Shown here piece by piece: positions 23,759 to 34,379 of a stretch of 64,000 bases of DNA. A model generated the notes under the pieces. That model saw only the letters and a program-made list of their open reading frames with translations, was not told the DNA's origin and did not search any database. The stretch lies in the NCBI GenBank assembly GCA_948567375.1, contig OX419755.1, positions 58,415,945 to 58,479,944 on the forward strand, in the 5' to 3' direction. Position numbers and translations under genes: made by a program. This DNA is from Lunularia cruciata (lineage: Eukaryota; Streptophyta; Marchantiopsida; Lunulariales; Lunulariaceae). Each line of letters begins with the position of its first letter. The stretch's first letter is position 1.

Positions 23759-26260
23759 CTTACATTTGGATTATAGAATGTTCTTTCCAAGTTCCAAAGG
23801 GTCATGGATAGGATCTTAACTAGATTGGGTTTTGCTCGGTGCCATATTGATGATATTTTGGTCTATAACACTATTGTGGAAAAGCATGAGAGACATTTGT
23901 TGGAGGTGTTTGAGAGATTGAGATCTCATGGACTCATATTAAATCTTGGGAAGTGTAGGTTCTTCCACAAGCACATTGAATATTTGGGTCACATTATCTA
24001 CCCTAGAGGACTAGGTGTTCAATAGACCTAGGTAGAGGCTATTTTGCATATTTATCAGCCTATGGATATGAGCAGAGTACGAGCATTCCTTGGGTTGGTG
24101 AACTTCTATCACCACTATGTAGAGAATTTAGTGCCATTGCCAAGGCCTTGACAAAGCTGACCAAGCTTTCACATGAGTGGTGTTGGAGGGGTGAGTAAGA
24201 GAGAGCTTTTGTAGAGCTCAAGGAGAGGTTGACATCTACTCTTATGTTGAGGAGACCGATCAAAGGATGACCATTTCAAATTCATACTGATTGGAGTATG
24301 TTGGAGCTTGGAGCAATTCTCACCTAACATGATGATGAAAGGAAGAAGTTTGTGGTGGTCTATGCTGGTCGTTCCAACAATTCAGCGGAGGCAAAGTATA
24401 GTTCATATGAGGGAGAGTGTTTGGCAGCAATATGGGCAGTAGCGCATTTATGATGTTACCTATTTGGTAATCCTTTTACTTTCACCATTGATCATCAGCC
24501 ACTAAAGTGGTTGATGGAGTCTGACAAGCTTTTAGGAAGCTTGCACGATGCGCATTGATTTTACAAGAGTATGATTTCACAATTATTTGAAAACCTAAAG
24601 TGGTGGATTGTGATGCAAATAGGTTGAGTAGAAACCCATGTCCTAGCTAGCAAGATCAGACTAGAGCATGTTGGTATGGTGAGAAAGATGAGGAGATGGT
24701 GTTAGGTTGGCATGCATATGCCTTCCTTTGTATATTTTTTGAGGTTTTGGTGGTAACTCTTTCAGCATATATAGGAGGAGTTCATGAGGTCACAAATCTT
24801 GAGAGTGGAGATAATGGTATAGTTCAACAAGATATTCATAAAGATGTCTTAATGATGGACTATCTTTGCATTGGTGTTATGGGTGGCACAATTGGGGCCA
24901 AGGAGAGAGATTGTGTTTTTCAATGAGTCATACGGTTCATATTGGAGTGCAAACACCTTATTCATGCATAGGAGGATAGTAGAGTACAAGTAGTACCACT
25001 TTCATCTCAAAGACCATCATAGGTTCATCATGCTCATGAGGAGCTAGGACATTGTGGAGTAAAGCAAACATATAGCTTTCTTTAGAGTCATTGGTGGCAC
25101 GGTATGTAGACCAGTGTATAGCATTTTGTTGCCAAATGTGTGGTTTGTGACAGAGTTAGAGCATCATTTAATGCTCTTACACCACAATTACACCATTACC
25201 TATCATGGAGTTGGGTTACCATTGGAGTTTGGATTTTATTGGACTTATTATTTATCATTGACTATGAGACATCATCAATACATTTTGGTTATGGTGGAGC
25301 ACTTCTCCAAGTGGATTGAGTTGGTGGCACTTCTTGACAGGTCTAGTGAAAGGACAACTTACTTGTTCCTAGATTGGGTTCTCAATAATTTTGGCACACC
25401 AACTAAGGTTTTGACTAATCAAGGTATAGAGTTCTTGGGAGAGTTTTAGGTCTTGTGTGATAAGGCTTTGATTGATCATTGTACTACCTCTTGAGATCAC
25501 CTTGAAGCAAATGGCTTAGCAGAGAAGTGGTTTAGACGATGAAGAGAGGATTCTGAAAGTATGGTTTGCAGAGATGCCACTTGGGAAATTGGGATCTCTA
25601 ATTATCTTCCTTGGCCATGGGCTATTGGTTTAGCTGGCAAGCCTCCTTAGCATCCTTCTCTCCTTACTTTCTACTCTATGGACAGATCCAGATTTACCTA
25701 CAACCATTTGTTGAGATGCTACTAGTTTTGGACTTGGATGATCCAGATATATGGATGAGCGCATGTTCTCAATGGGTAAAGATCTCTCAAAGAATGATGC
25801 CAATGGCCTTTGAGAACTTAGAGATTGTTCAACATAGGGATAACTTACACTGTTACCATTCAAGGAGAAGATTATAGACCCTTGATCCATCAATTTCATC
25901 CAAGTGACTATATATATCTACAATAGACAGCACCAACGACACTTGATGTCTCCGCACTATCTTGAGAGTGCATGAGGTTTTTCCATTTGGAATCCTTATG
26001 TTGGAAGGATGGGATGGTGTTGTTTGGAAGGATCATGTGCACAATTTTGCACCATGCCACCTCCAAACATTGATGGTACTATGGACCCAAGCTTGGCACT
26101 TGTATGTGTAGGCTTGCGGTGTATGTTATGCGGCTCTTTTGGTGGAGTTGCTACTATGTTAGTGTGTGACAGTTTTTTGAGAGGATGGCATATGGCATGT
26201 CTGACTCCTTCCCTCACAATGGTTCCTCATGGACAATGGTTATGTCCTAGATGTACTTGA
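23759..26260 (+). mobile_element. Ty3/gypsy fragment, family C (RT to PHD finger)
   Basis: A third gypsy family, starting inside the RT palm directly at the family B junction. The RT has MDRILTRLGFARCHIDDILV at about 23804-23870. Connection and RNase H follow (QIHTDWS near 24280, TIDHQPLKWLMESDKL near 24490). The integrase zinc-binding part is near 25020-25150 (HAHEELGHCGV...CVVCDRV) and the core at 25190-25540 (LVMVEHFSKWIELV, LTNQGIEF). After a degenerate linker it ends in a PHD-like finger. The 5' LTR, gag, protease and first half of RT are absent. Many stops and frameshifts are present. It is clearly distinct in sequence from families A and B. Confidence 0.85.
26120..26260 (+). other. PHD-finger-like domain at the C-terminus of family C polyprotein
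   Basis: The residues run CMLCGSFGGVATMLVCDS, then GWHMACL, then VPHGQWLCPRC before a stop at 26258. This follows the Cys4-His-Cys3 PHD pattern: CX2C, C-D-x-[C], H-x2-C and C-x2-C. The fourth ligand is replaced by phenylalanine (CDSF), so this copy is probably inactive. PHD fingers often read histone H3 tails. The place corresponds to that of the chromodomain in families A and B. The upstream linker (about 25910-26115) reads in mixed frames toward the finger, which supports a single ancestral polyprotein. Confidence 0.7.
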
Positions 26261-26430
26261 CCTATAGCTACTTCATCCTTTATATGGTATAGATTACAAA
26301 CATACAACTAACAATAGGGCTCAATAGCACCCGGCCTCCTAATCTTTTGCCCACCATAGGGTATACCATATACTTGGAGTATATAACTATTTGGAGTTAA
26401 AGGGACCTAACTGCTAGCTAGGGGAGCCAT

Positions 26431-26530
26431 TGTGGCACTTGAGATTCCATGTATGACTTATGTGTGAGTTGTGTTTCTATAGTGTGTGATGTTGATAACA
26501 ATGTTTGTTATGTAGCAATGCATATATGCA
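26431..26530 (+). repeat. Direct repeat, left copy
   Basis: Starts TGTGGCACTTGAG and ends at a GCAATGCATATATGCA phrase. It is about 85% like 26974-27072. The preceding GGGGAGCCA could be a purine tract, so it may be the start of a family C LTR. No matching LTR end was found. Confidence 0.55.
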
Positions 26531-26973
26531 TGACAGTTGTCACGCTATTTGTAGCATCATGCCTAGATTGCTCACGCTTTGCAGTAGTAGTATTGGTAGT
26601 CAAGAATATTTTGGTGGATACTCATAGACTACTTGTTGAAAATCAAATTTTGTGTTTGGTGTACTAGCTATATGGTAGGACCCACTATCACTTGCACTAT
26701 TCCACCATCGGATGTGCCATCAGCGAGACGGTTAGGGTTGGAGACCAAGGAGTATACTTTTGAAGTGTAGCTCCAAAAAGCTCACTTCTTTGATATTGAG
26801 CCTTCAAGTTCCTTGCTATGGTAGACAGAGGTTGGTGAGCATCACTTGGATTCTCTTAGCTAGAGTGGGTGTGGTTTCCAAAATCAATGCCCAATTGTTG
26901 GTAGATTATTGAGTGAAAAATCAAGTACTAATCTAATTGAGTGTGATTTGAGTTGTGTAAACAAACTGATTAT

Positions 26974-27072
26974 TGTGGCACTTGAGAGTCCATGTTTGAC
27001 TTATGTGTGATTTGTGCTTCTGTAGTATGTGATGTTTACAATGATGTATGTTGTGTAGCAATGTATATATGC
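26974..27072 (+). repeat. Direct repeat, right copy
   Basis: Second copy of the repeat at 26431-26530, 543 bp downstream and in the same orientation. The sequence between and after them, up to 27766, holds no recognisable gene. Confidence 0.55.
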
Positions 27073-27766
27073 ACTACACATCAATCACTCAAATAGAATT
27101 CACACACAATCAAAAGGTTATCCTTACTTTTTGTTTTTCTCATCAATAGATTTCTCTTGGTGCACTCAATAGCATCCAAATGTAAGTAGTCAATCATGAC
27201 ATTTCTCTCTATGCTCTTCCCTTACCTGAGAAAATAGCTTTTAGCATGACTCTAGCTTTATCGTGACTTCCTCATCTTTTGGCTCAATAGAGCCTTTCCC
27301 ACAACACTCTCTTTACTTTCACTTCCTCAACTCTCTCCTCTCCTTTTTCTGGCCTCCCAATTTTTCTCTTGCTCATGTGGCCCGCTCTTTACCTTTGCTT
27401 CCTCAACTCTTTCCTCTCTTTTTGCTTGCACTCTAATATTTTTCTCTTTTTGAACAAAAAATCATCCATCACTCTAGATCCCTCTACTCTATAGCCACGG
27501 GTTTCAAATTATGCCCCTTGGACACTTGTCTAAACTCAGCTTCTTACCCTTGCACTCCCTTGAAGATATTTAAAAAAATTTAAGTGATGATCTACTTTGA
27601 AAACACTCAAAACTTTTGGCAATTTCTACATGGCACTCATGCATTGGGATTCATATCAAGATAAAAATAATTGCAATTTATCATTTGATAACACATGTTA
27701 CTTCCACTTAATTCAACACATTTTCACATCCATTTCTTTGTGCAATCAACCATGTAACATCATGTT

Positions 27767-28181
27767 TTTAAAAGATCAAGAGCGAGGAGAGAAATAGGAG
27801 AATGGAAACTCACATTGGGACACTTGAATGTAAGAAAACTCCAAATGCCTAGCATGAGCTTTGGCTTTGGTATTTATAAGTAGCATACAAGGCCCTTGAG
27901 AAGCTTCTGAAGAAGCTTTCTTGAACCGCTTTCTTAGAATGCAAGCCAAGTTAACCAAGAAGCTTCTCAAGAAGCGTCCTTCTAGAAGTCTTCTACTTGG
28001 CGTGCAAGCTAAGCTAGTTGGAAGCTTCTTCTATAAGCTACCTGCTTAGGATGCAAATTAAGCTAGTTGGGAAGCTTCCCAAGAAGTTTTCTAGATGCTT
28101 TTGGAATATTTTGGGCTAATTTGGCTTATTCTCTATTTTGTTAGCCTTATTAACTATGTTGCTAAACTCCATATTGTTACA
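27767..28181 (-). repeat. 3' LTR of family B copy 2
   Basis: A 415-bp repeat matching 32930-33355. The GAAGCTTC array is more eroded here than in the partner LTR (for example CTTCTATAAGCT at about 28028-28039). Confidence 0.9.
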
Positions 28182-28219
28182 TATTCTTCCACCGCTAGTT
28201 GGTGACGTTCTCATCGCCA

Positions 28220-31200
28220 TTGAAGCTCCAAACTTCTAGATGGCTGTCTATGCATTCAAGAGGTGAGAAAGAGGTTCCCATGTGGCATCATGAAGGGGAT
28301 ACTCTTTCCAAAGCACCTTGTACCTTGTATATTGTGGACATCCTCGTTGAATTTGGCGATGTGCAAGGATATGATCAACTTCATACTCCTCATGATCATT
28401 GATAGGGATGGGTGGAAGGAGTTGAACACGAGAGGAAAAAGAAGATGGGTTAGGAACAAAGTGTTTCAACTTGGAAATGTGAAAGACAGGGTGGATGCAA
28501 GCGATAAGCAACAAGAGAGATGATTTCGGTTACATCAAAGTGTCCTATCCAATTAGGGGCAAGTTTACAAACTTGGGTATCAAATGGGAGGGGTAGGTTA
28601 CTAGAGGATAGCATGACTTTATCATTGAATTCAAAGGTGAGATTACGACAATGGTGGTCCATATATTGTTTTTGATGATTTTGAGCAACAAGGAGATGAG
28701 ATTGGGCTTGTTAGAGAGATTGGGATATGGTGGTCAAGTAGGTTGAAAATGAGGGACCTAAGATGAAGGAGGAGCAAGAAGAGAATTTGGAACAAGCGGA
28801 TCTTGGCCAAAATTGAGAAAAAGAAGAAAATCCAATGCTTGCTTATTTGGAATTATTATAAGCAAATTCTACACCTACAAGACATTCATCTCAATTGGTA
28901 TGGTGGATATTGAGAAAGGCATGCAACATATCCTCCAAGGTATGATTCACATGTTTGGTTTGTCCATCAGTTTGAGGAAGATAGGCCATGGATAAAGCAA
29001 GCTTGGTACCAAGTTTCTAGAAGAGTGCTTACCAAGACTTCTCGGTGAATTGAGGATCACGGTCAGAGATGAGTACACGTGGCATCCGATGATGCTTGAA
29101 GACATTGTCGAAGTAGATCTGTGCTAAGGTTGGAGCATCCACCATATCAAATCTTAGTGCCAAGTGGATTTTCTTACTAAGCTTATCCACAAACACCCAC
29201 AATTGTTATGTGTCCTTGCTTTGTCTTGGGCAAGGATGTAATAAGATCCAAGATCACGTGTTCCCATTGAGTAGATGGAATGAAGAGTGGTTGGAGGAGT
29301 CCACTCGGCTTCTAGTTACTAGCCTTGTTATGTTGGCAGCTCTCACACAATTAAAAAAACTCTCAAACATCTTGTGTCATGTTAGGCCACCACCATCAGT
29401 GTTGGAGGGTACCCAAGCTCTTGTCCACACCCATGTGACTAACTATTGGTAAATCATGGGCTTCTTGAAGGCGCACAAGTCGGAGATCACCTTTGGTTGG
29501 AATATAGATCTGGTCCTCATGGAATAGAAGGCTTTCTTTGAAGGAGAAGGTGTTGTACTCCTTGTTGCATGTTGTAAGACGACCATGTACCATTTGGAAG
29601 AAGAGATCTTATTGTAGAGCTAATCAAAACTTGTTTTGGACCTTGGAGTCAATTGACACCGTCGTAATTGTTGTTGTGATGAGAGGAAGAGACTTCAGAT
29701 CAAGTTGTTGTGATAGAGCATCAAGGATGACATGGAACCGACCTAGTTTGTACTCAAGTTTGATGTCAAACAATTGGAGTTGTTCCTCCCATTGATGATG
29801 TTGACTCTTCATGTGTTCCAAGTGTAAGGTCTGCAACAATAGTTTGTGATCGGTTTGCATGATCACCTATTTCCCTAAGAGATAATGCCTCCATACCTTG
29901 GTGGCCTAGACCATTGCAAGTTGTTCTTGATCTCAAGTGGAGTAATTTCTTTCAGCTATATTTAGTCGGCAAGAAAGAAAGGCAATGGGATGTAGTCAAT
30001 TTAGGAATTCTTGTTGCAATACTACTCCAATTGCAAAGTTAAGAGTATCAAAATCAACCACACAAGGTAGCTAAGGATCATATGGTTGAAGAGTGGGTCT
30101 TGAAGACACCACATGTTTCAACTTTTGGAATGCTTCTTCATGCTCGGTGGTCCATTAGAAGCTTGAGGCCTTCACCAAGAGATCAATCAATGGTGCAGCC
30201 ACATGAGCATAATAATGGATGACCGTCAGTAAAAACTGGCCAATCTATTAAATGCCCGTACTTCTATAGCATCCTTTGGAGTAGGCCAATCAGTAATGGC
30301 CTTGATTTTCTCCTCTTTCATCTTGACCCCTTCCAATGAGATCTTGACACCCAAGAAGGTGACCTCCTTTTGCTAAAAGGCACACTTCAATTTCTTGCAA
30401 TAAAATTTCCATTGTCGTAGTTGTCTTAGGACTTCTTGCATGTGATTCACATGTTCTGCCAACACCAATGCATCTGATCCATGAAGACTATTGGAGCATT
30501 AGTGAGTCCGAAAGGTAGAACTCTCCACTCAAATTGCCCATACCTTGTACGAAAGGAAGTCTTTTGCACATCCTCCTTATCAATAGGGATTTTCCAATAG
30601 CCGCTACAAAGATCCAACTTGGAAAAGTATTGTGCTCATGCTCAATTGATCAAGTAAGTCATCAATCCAAGGTAAGAGATATGCATTCTTCACTATTTGC
30701 TTATTGAGCCCACGGTAATCAATACAAAAAAAAGTCCTCCGTCCTTCTTTGGAACAAGTAGTACCAGTGCTCTCCAAGGAAAGGTATTATGTTGTATGAA
30801 GTCCTTCTCCAACAACTCTGTAAGTGTTATTTGCAACTCCTCCAACTCCTTTGGTGAGAGTCGATAGATTGGTCTACTCACTAGAGTACTCCCTGGCAAT
30901 AACTCAATCTTGAAGAGCATATGATGATTGGAGGGTAATCCCTTTGGCAGATCATCCAAAAACATGTCTGCAAACTCTTGAACTATCTAATCAACCATTG
31001 CTTGATGAGGCTCTTGGCTCTCCTCAGATTGTCCTTGTGCAATCGGCTTGATCCACACCGCAAATACAAACTTATCTTCCTCCAAAGCTTGCTCTATGGC
31101 TACTTCACTAACAAACTTCTCATCTAAAGACTCATCTCTCTTCAAAGCTGCTCCATGATTGCCTTCTTGGCAAACCATGGAGTACTTTCCATCTTGGGAA

Positions 31201-31700
31201 GTACTTCCACAACTTCCCATCTTGGGACTCATCTCTCTTCAAGGCTTACTCTATGGCTACCTTCTCAACAAACTTCCCATCTTGGGATTGACTATTCTTA
31301 GATGTCTTACTCAAAGGTGCCAAACAATCAAATCGGAAATTCCTACCTTGGCGTTGTACTTGAATTTGTCATCGGGTCCAATCAAATTGAACCTTATGAC
31401 CTTCAAGCCAAGGTAGACCTAGAATGATATCATAGTATAAAAGTGCCACTACAAACCTTATACCACTCCAAATACTCCTTCCCAATGTTGAAAGTAACAA
31501 GATGCAAGGTAAGAAATGGAGAACCCTTTCTACCATCCATCATCATCAATCTACTTCCAATTACTAGCTTGATAGGAATACCCAATTCCTTTGCTACTTG
31601 CATAGACATGCAATTCTTGATCTTCTAGAATCAACCAAAATCTTACAACCCCAATTAGATATTGTACCTTGCAAGTGAAGCAAACTTGCATAGGTTGAGT
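28220..31700 (-). pseudogene. pol remnant, family B copy 2
   Basis: On the minus strand: protease near 31680-31400, variable repeat linker at 31310-31100, RT at about 30965-30450, RNase H at about 30400-29650 (MQTDHKLLLQTLHLEHMKS near 29860), and the integrase zinc-binding part near 29590-29380. A decayed integrase core lies at 29300-28800. The chromodomain at 28400-28250 has EEYEVDHIL, then YKVLWKEYPLHDATWEP. The FxDD catalytic motif of the RT seems lost in a gap near 30460. No complete domain is open. Confidence 0.85.
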
Positions 31701-31739
31701 CTTCAATCCCATTGGAACTAATCAAGCTCTCAATAGGCG

Positions 31740-32650
31740 GCTGAAAATCTCCTATTGGGATTCCTCATTTCCCTGATCATTTCACTCCACAAACTCCATC
31801 TGGGCAACTTGTCAAGGTCGCTCATTCTTGAGTGGACATTCAATGATGCAATGTCCTAATTGGCGACAATAAAAACAACCACCATTTTGTCATAATTTCT
31901 CTCTATTTATAGTGCCAAGTGGTCTTTCATTGAATGGCATCAATCTCCATTGGTGTCGGCTCTTCCTCTTGTGTGTAGTGTATTGGTAGGTTTTGTGGAG
32001 GTCAAGGTCAAGACCAAGTTATTGCAACCAAGGAATCAAAATGTTCCGCCAACCGCATAGCTTCCTTGAAGTGTTGTGGCTCAGCATGGTTACCTCTAAT
32101 TTGATTCTTGCCTTCAAGCTCCTCACAAATTGATCCAAAGCTTCACCTTCTAGGATATCTAGAATTTTCATGATGGTGTTCTAGAATTGCATGATGTAAC
32201 TTTTTACAGAGCCAATCTATTTCAATTCTGCCAACCTATCATGTGCAGCTTGTGAGGCATTTATAGCTCAGAACCAAATAATTATTGCATTCTTGAATTC
32301 TGCCCATGTCAAGATTGGTGCAACAATTTGTCATTCAGCTTGCTCTACTCGAAATCTCCACCATAGCTTTGCTACTCCATCCGATTGGCTAGAAGCCAAG
32401 AGAATCTGTTTTTGCTCGTCTTGTAGATTGGTAGCTTCAAAATAACATTCATAATTAAACACAAAATATTTCAATACACCTAGGAGATTCTTGCCTTCAA
32501 ATACCTTGGGTTTAGGGAATCGGATTTGATCTTCTCCTTCTCAAACTGGTACTCTCTCTACGTGCTCTTGTCGTCAAAGATCTTGTTCATCCAACAATTG
32601 AGTAAGGTGCTCAATTTGTTGCTGCATAGTAAGAATAGCATTGTGCATTG
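31740..32650 (-). pseudogene. gag remnant, family B copy 2
   Basis: It matches the gag of copy 1 segment by segment on the minus strand: the FPKPKVFEGKNLLG-type block near 32480-32530, the capsid-like middle near 32050-32400 and the zinc-knuckle region near 31830-31890. Many frame changes and stops occur and no long open frame remains. Confidence 0.75.
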
Positions 32651-32916
32651 CCACCATGGTTGCTACTCTATTACGCCATCTCTAATCTATCTAATTTATT
32701 AACACATAGAAGCAACACATCCACCGTTCTCCATAAATTACCACCAGAAGCACCAAGGGTTCCTCAGATATGGTGATCATATGTAGAAAATCTTGTCCAA
32801 AGTGTGAAGTGATGAATTGCATGAAACGATGCTTAGGTAGGTACTTGGACACAAAAATCCCAATGGTTTGGTAAAAGTGGATTTGGTGGTCCATAAATTC
32901 CATCCATCTCATTCTT

Positions 32917-32928
32917 GCTCTGATACCA
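32917..32928 (-). promoter_or_regulatory. Primer-binding site (tRNA-iMet), family B copy 2
   Basis: TGGTATCAGAGC on the minus strand, one base inside the 5' LTR. It is identical to the site in copy 1. Confidence 0.92.
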
Positions 32929-32929
32929 A

Positions 32930-33355
32930 TTTAAAAGATCAAGACCGAGGAGAGAAAAAGAAGAATGGAAACTCACCTTAGGACACTTGAATGTAAGAAA
33001 ACTCCAAATGCCTAGCATGAACTTCGGCTTTGGTATTTATAGGTAGCATACAAGGCTCTTGAGAAGCTTCTCAAGAAGCTTCCTTGAGCCGCTTTCTTAG
33101 AGTGCAAGCCAAGTTAACCAAGAAGCTTCTCAAGAAGCTTCCTTCTAGAAGTCGTCTACTTGGTGTGCAAGCTAAGCTAGTTGGAAGCTTCTAGAAGCTT
33201 CCTTCTAGAAGCTACCTGCTTGGGGTGCAAGTTAAGCTACTCAACAAGCTTCCCAAGAAGCTTTCTAGATGTTTCTAGAATATTTTGGGCTAATTTGGCT
33301 TATTCTCTATTTCGTTAGCCTTATTAACTACGTTGCTAAACTCCATATTGTTACA
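32930..33355 (-). repeat. 5' LTR of family B copy 2
   Basis: On the minus strand it begins TGTAACAATATGG and ends TTTTAAA, where copy 1 has TTTTACA. It is 426 bp long. TATAAATA is at 33034-33041. GAAGCTTCTAGAAGCTTC, the four-unit heat-shock-like site, is kept at 33184-33201, and two spaced GAAnnTTC pairs lie at 33063-33082. Confidence 0.9.
33063..33201 (-). promoter_or_regulatory. Heat-shock-element-like array in family B copy 2
   Basis: GAAnnTTC pairs at 33063-33070 and 33075-33082 and the perfect four-unit site at 33184-33201 lie upstream of the TATA box on the minus strand. The separate three-unit site of copy 1 has decayed here (TTCTAGAATATTTT). Confidence 0.5.
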
Positions 33356-34379
33356 ATGCTACATGTGATTCAAGAGTTTGCACTCAAATTTTAGGTTTAG
33401 GGATTAGTTTGCACTCAAAGTTCAAACTCTCAAAGTTGATAACTTCAAATATACTCTACTTAGAGATTGCTCCAACCATGCATGTGCACAAGGAAAACCA
33501 AAACATAATTAATTAGCAAAGGAAAAATAATTAATTAGCAAAGGACAAGTGATTATAATGCACAAGGCCAGCCGTAGATGTAAAATTCTATAGGTCTCAA
33601 TTTTAAATTCCCTTAAATTATTTACAGCAATGGGTGGTCACTTGTCATTTTTTTGAGTATCCACCGTGCTCAAAAATTTCCTTGAGTACTTATTAAAATT
33701 TTGATGGGGTTTTTGCAAAAAGCCAAACAAGCATTATTGAAATGCACTAATTGGTTGGATGGTAAGACTACTATGGCTCCATTTGAGCAGAGATCTTTTG
33801 TTAAGTTCACCGTAGTATGTCTTGGGCAGTCAAAAAAACAAACAAACAAACCTCCTTAGACCTTAAAACTAAAAGTCATGTATTGGACATATAGTTAGTT
33901 GCATGTTAATCCAATCCATCAACTTTTGTACCTAGTTCCATTGAGAGAATAGGAGAGAGAGAAACGAAGCAACAAATGAAAGGATATTCTAGAGTTTTAG
34001 AGATCTCACCTACATACATCACATGAGTGAATAGTTGATTCTGTTCATTTTTCAATTTTGGTTCCATTTGTACCTAGATTGAAGGCAATAGAGAATTGAG
34101 TAGAAAGTTATGAGTACTTTTATGTTTTTTTAGGGTTTAGAGTGATAACTTCACATTGAGAGTTATGGGTTGGGAATTTTCATTTCAAATCTTTTGGCAT
34201 TCATGCTTGAGTTCCATGGGAACTTAGTTTGAAAATTTTTGAGATGGAAATTGAAAGTTATGAGAGTTTCTAGTTTTTATGGTTTGGAGAGATTGTATTT
34301 ACTCTTGTGAATTGAGATTTGAGGGGTTGTGGTTTTGCAAGTATGAGGAGATATAGAGAGGAGCATCATGTATTATGAT
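33356..34379. other. Spacer, no gene supported
   Basis: AT-rich sequence with a short direct repeat of about 22 bp around TAATTAATTAGCAAAGGA at 33506-33545. No coding potential is evident. Confidence 0.5.

Larger units (their letters stand above)
27767..33355 (-). mobile_element. Ty3/gypsy chromovirus, family B copy 2
   Basis: A complete minus-strand relative of the element at 18050, 5,589 bp long. The flanks are ATGTT (27762-27766) and ATGCT (33356-33360), a target duplication with one later change. It has both LTRs, an exact primer site, and gag, protease, RT, RNase H, integrase and chromodomain in order. Stops and frameshifts are more frequent than in copy 1, so it looks older or more decayed. 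Confidence 0.92.
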
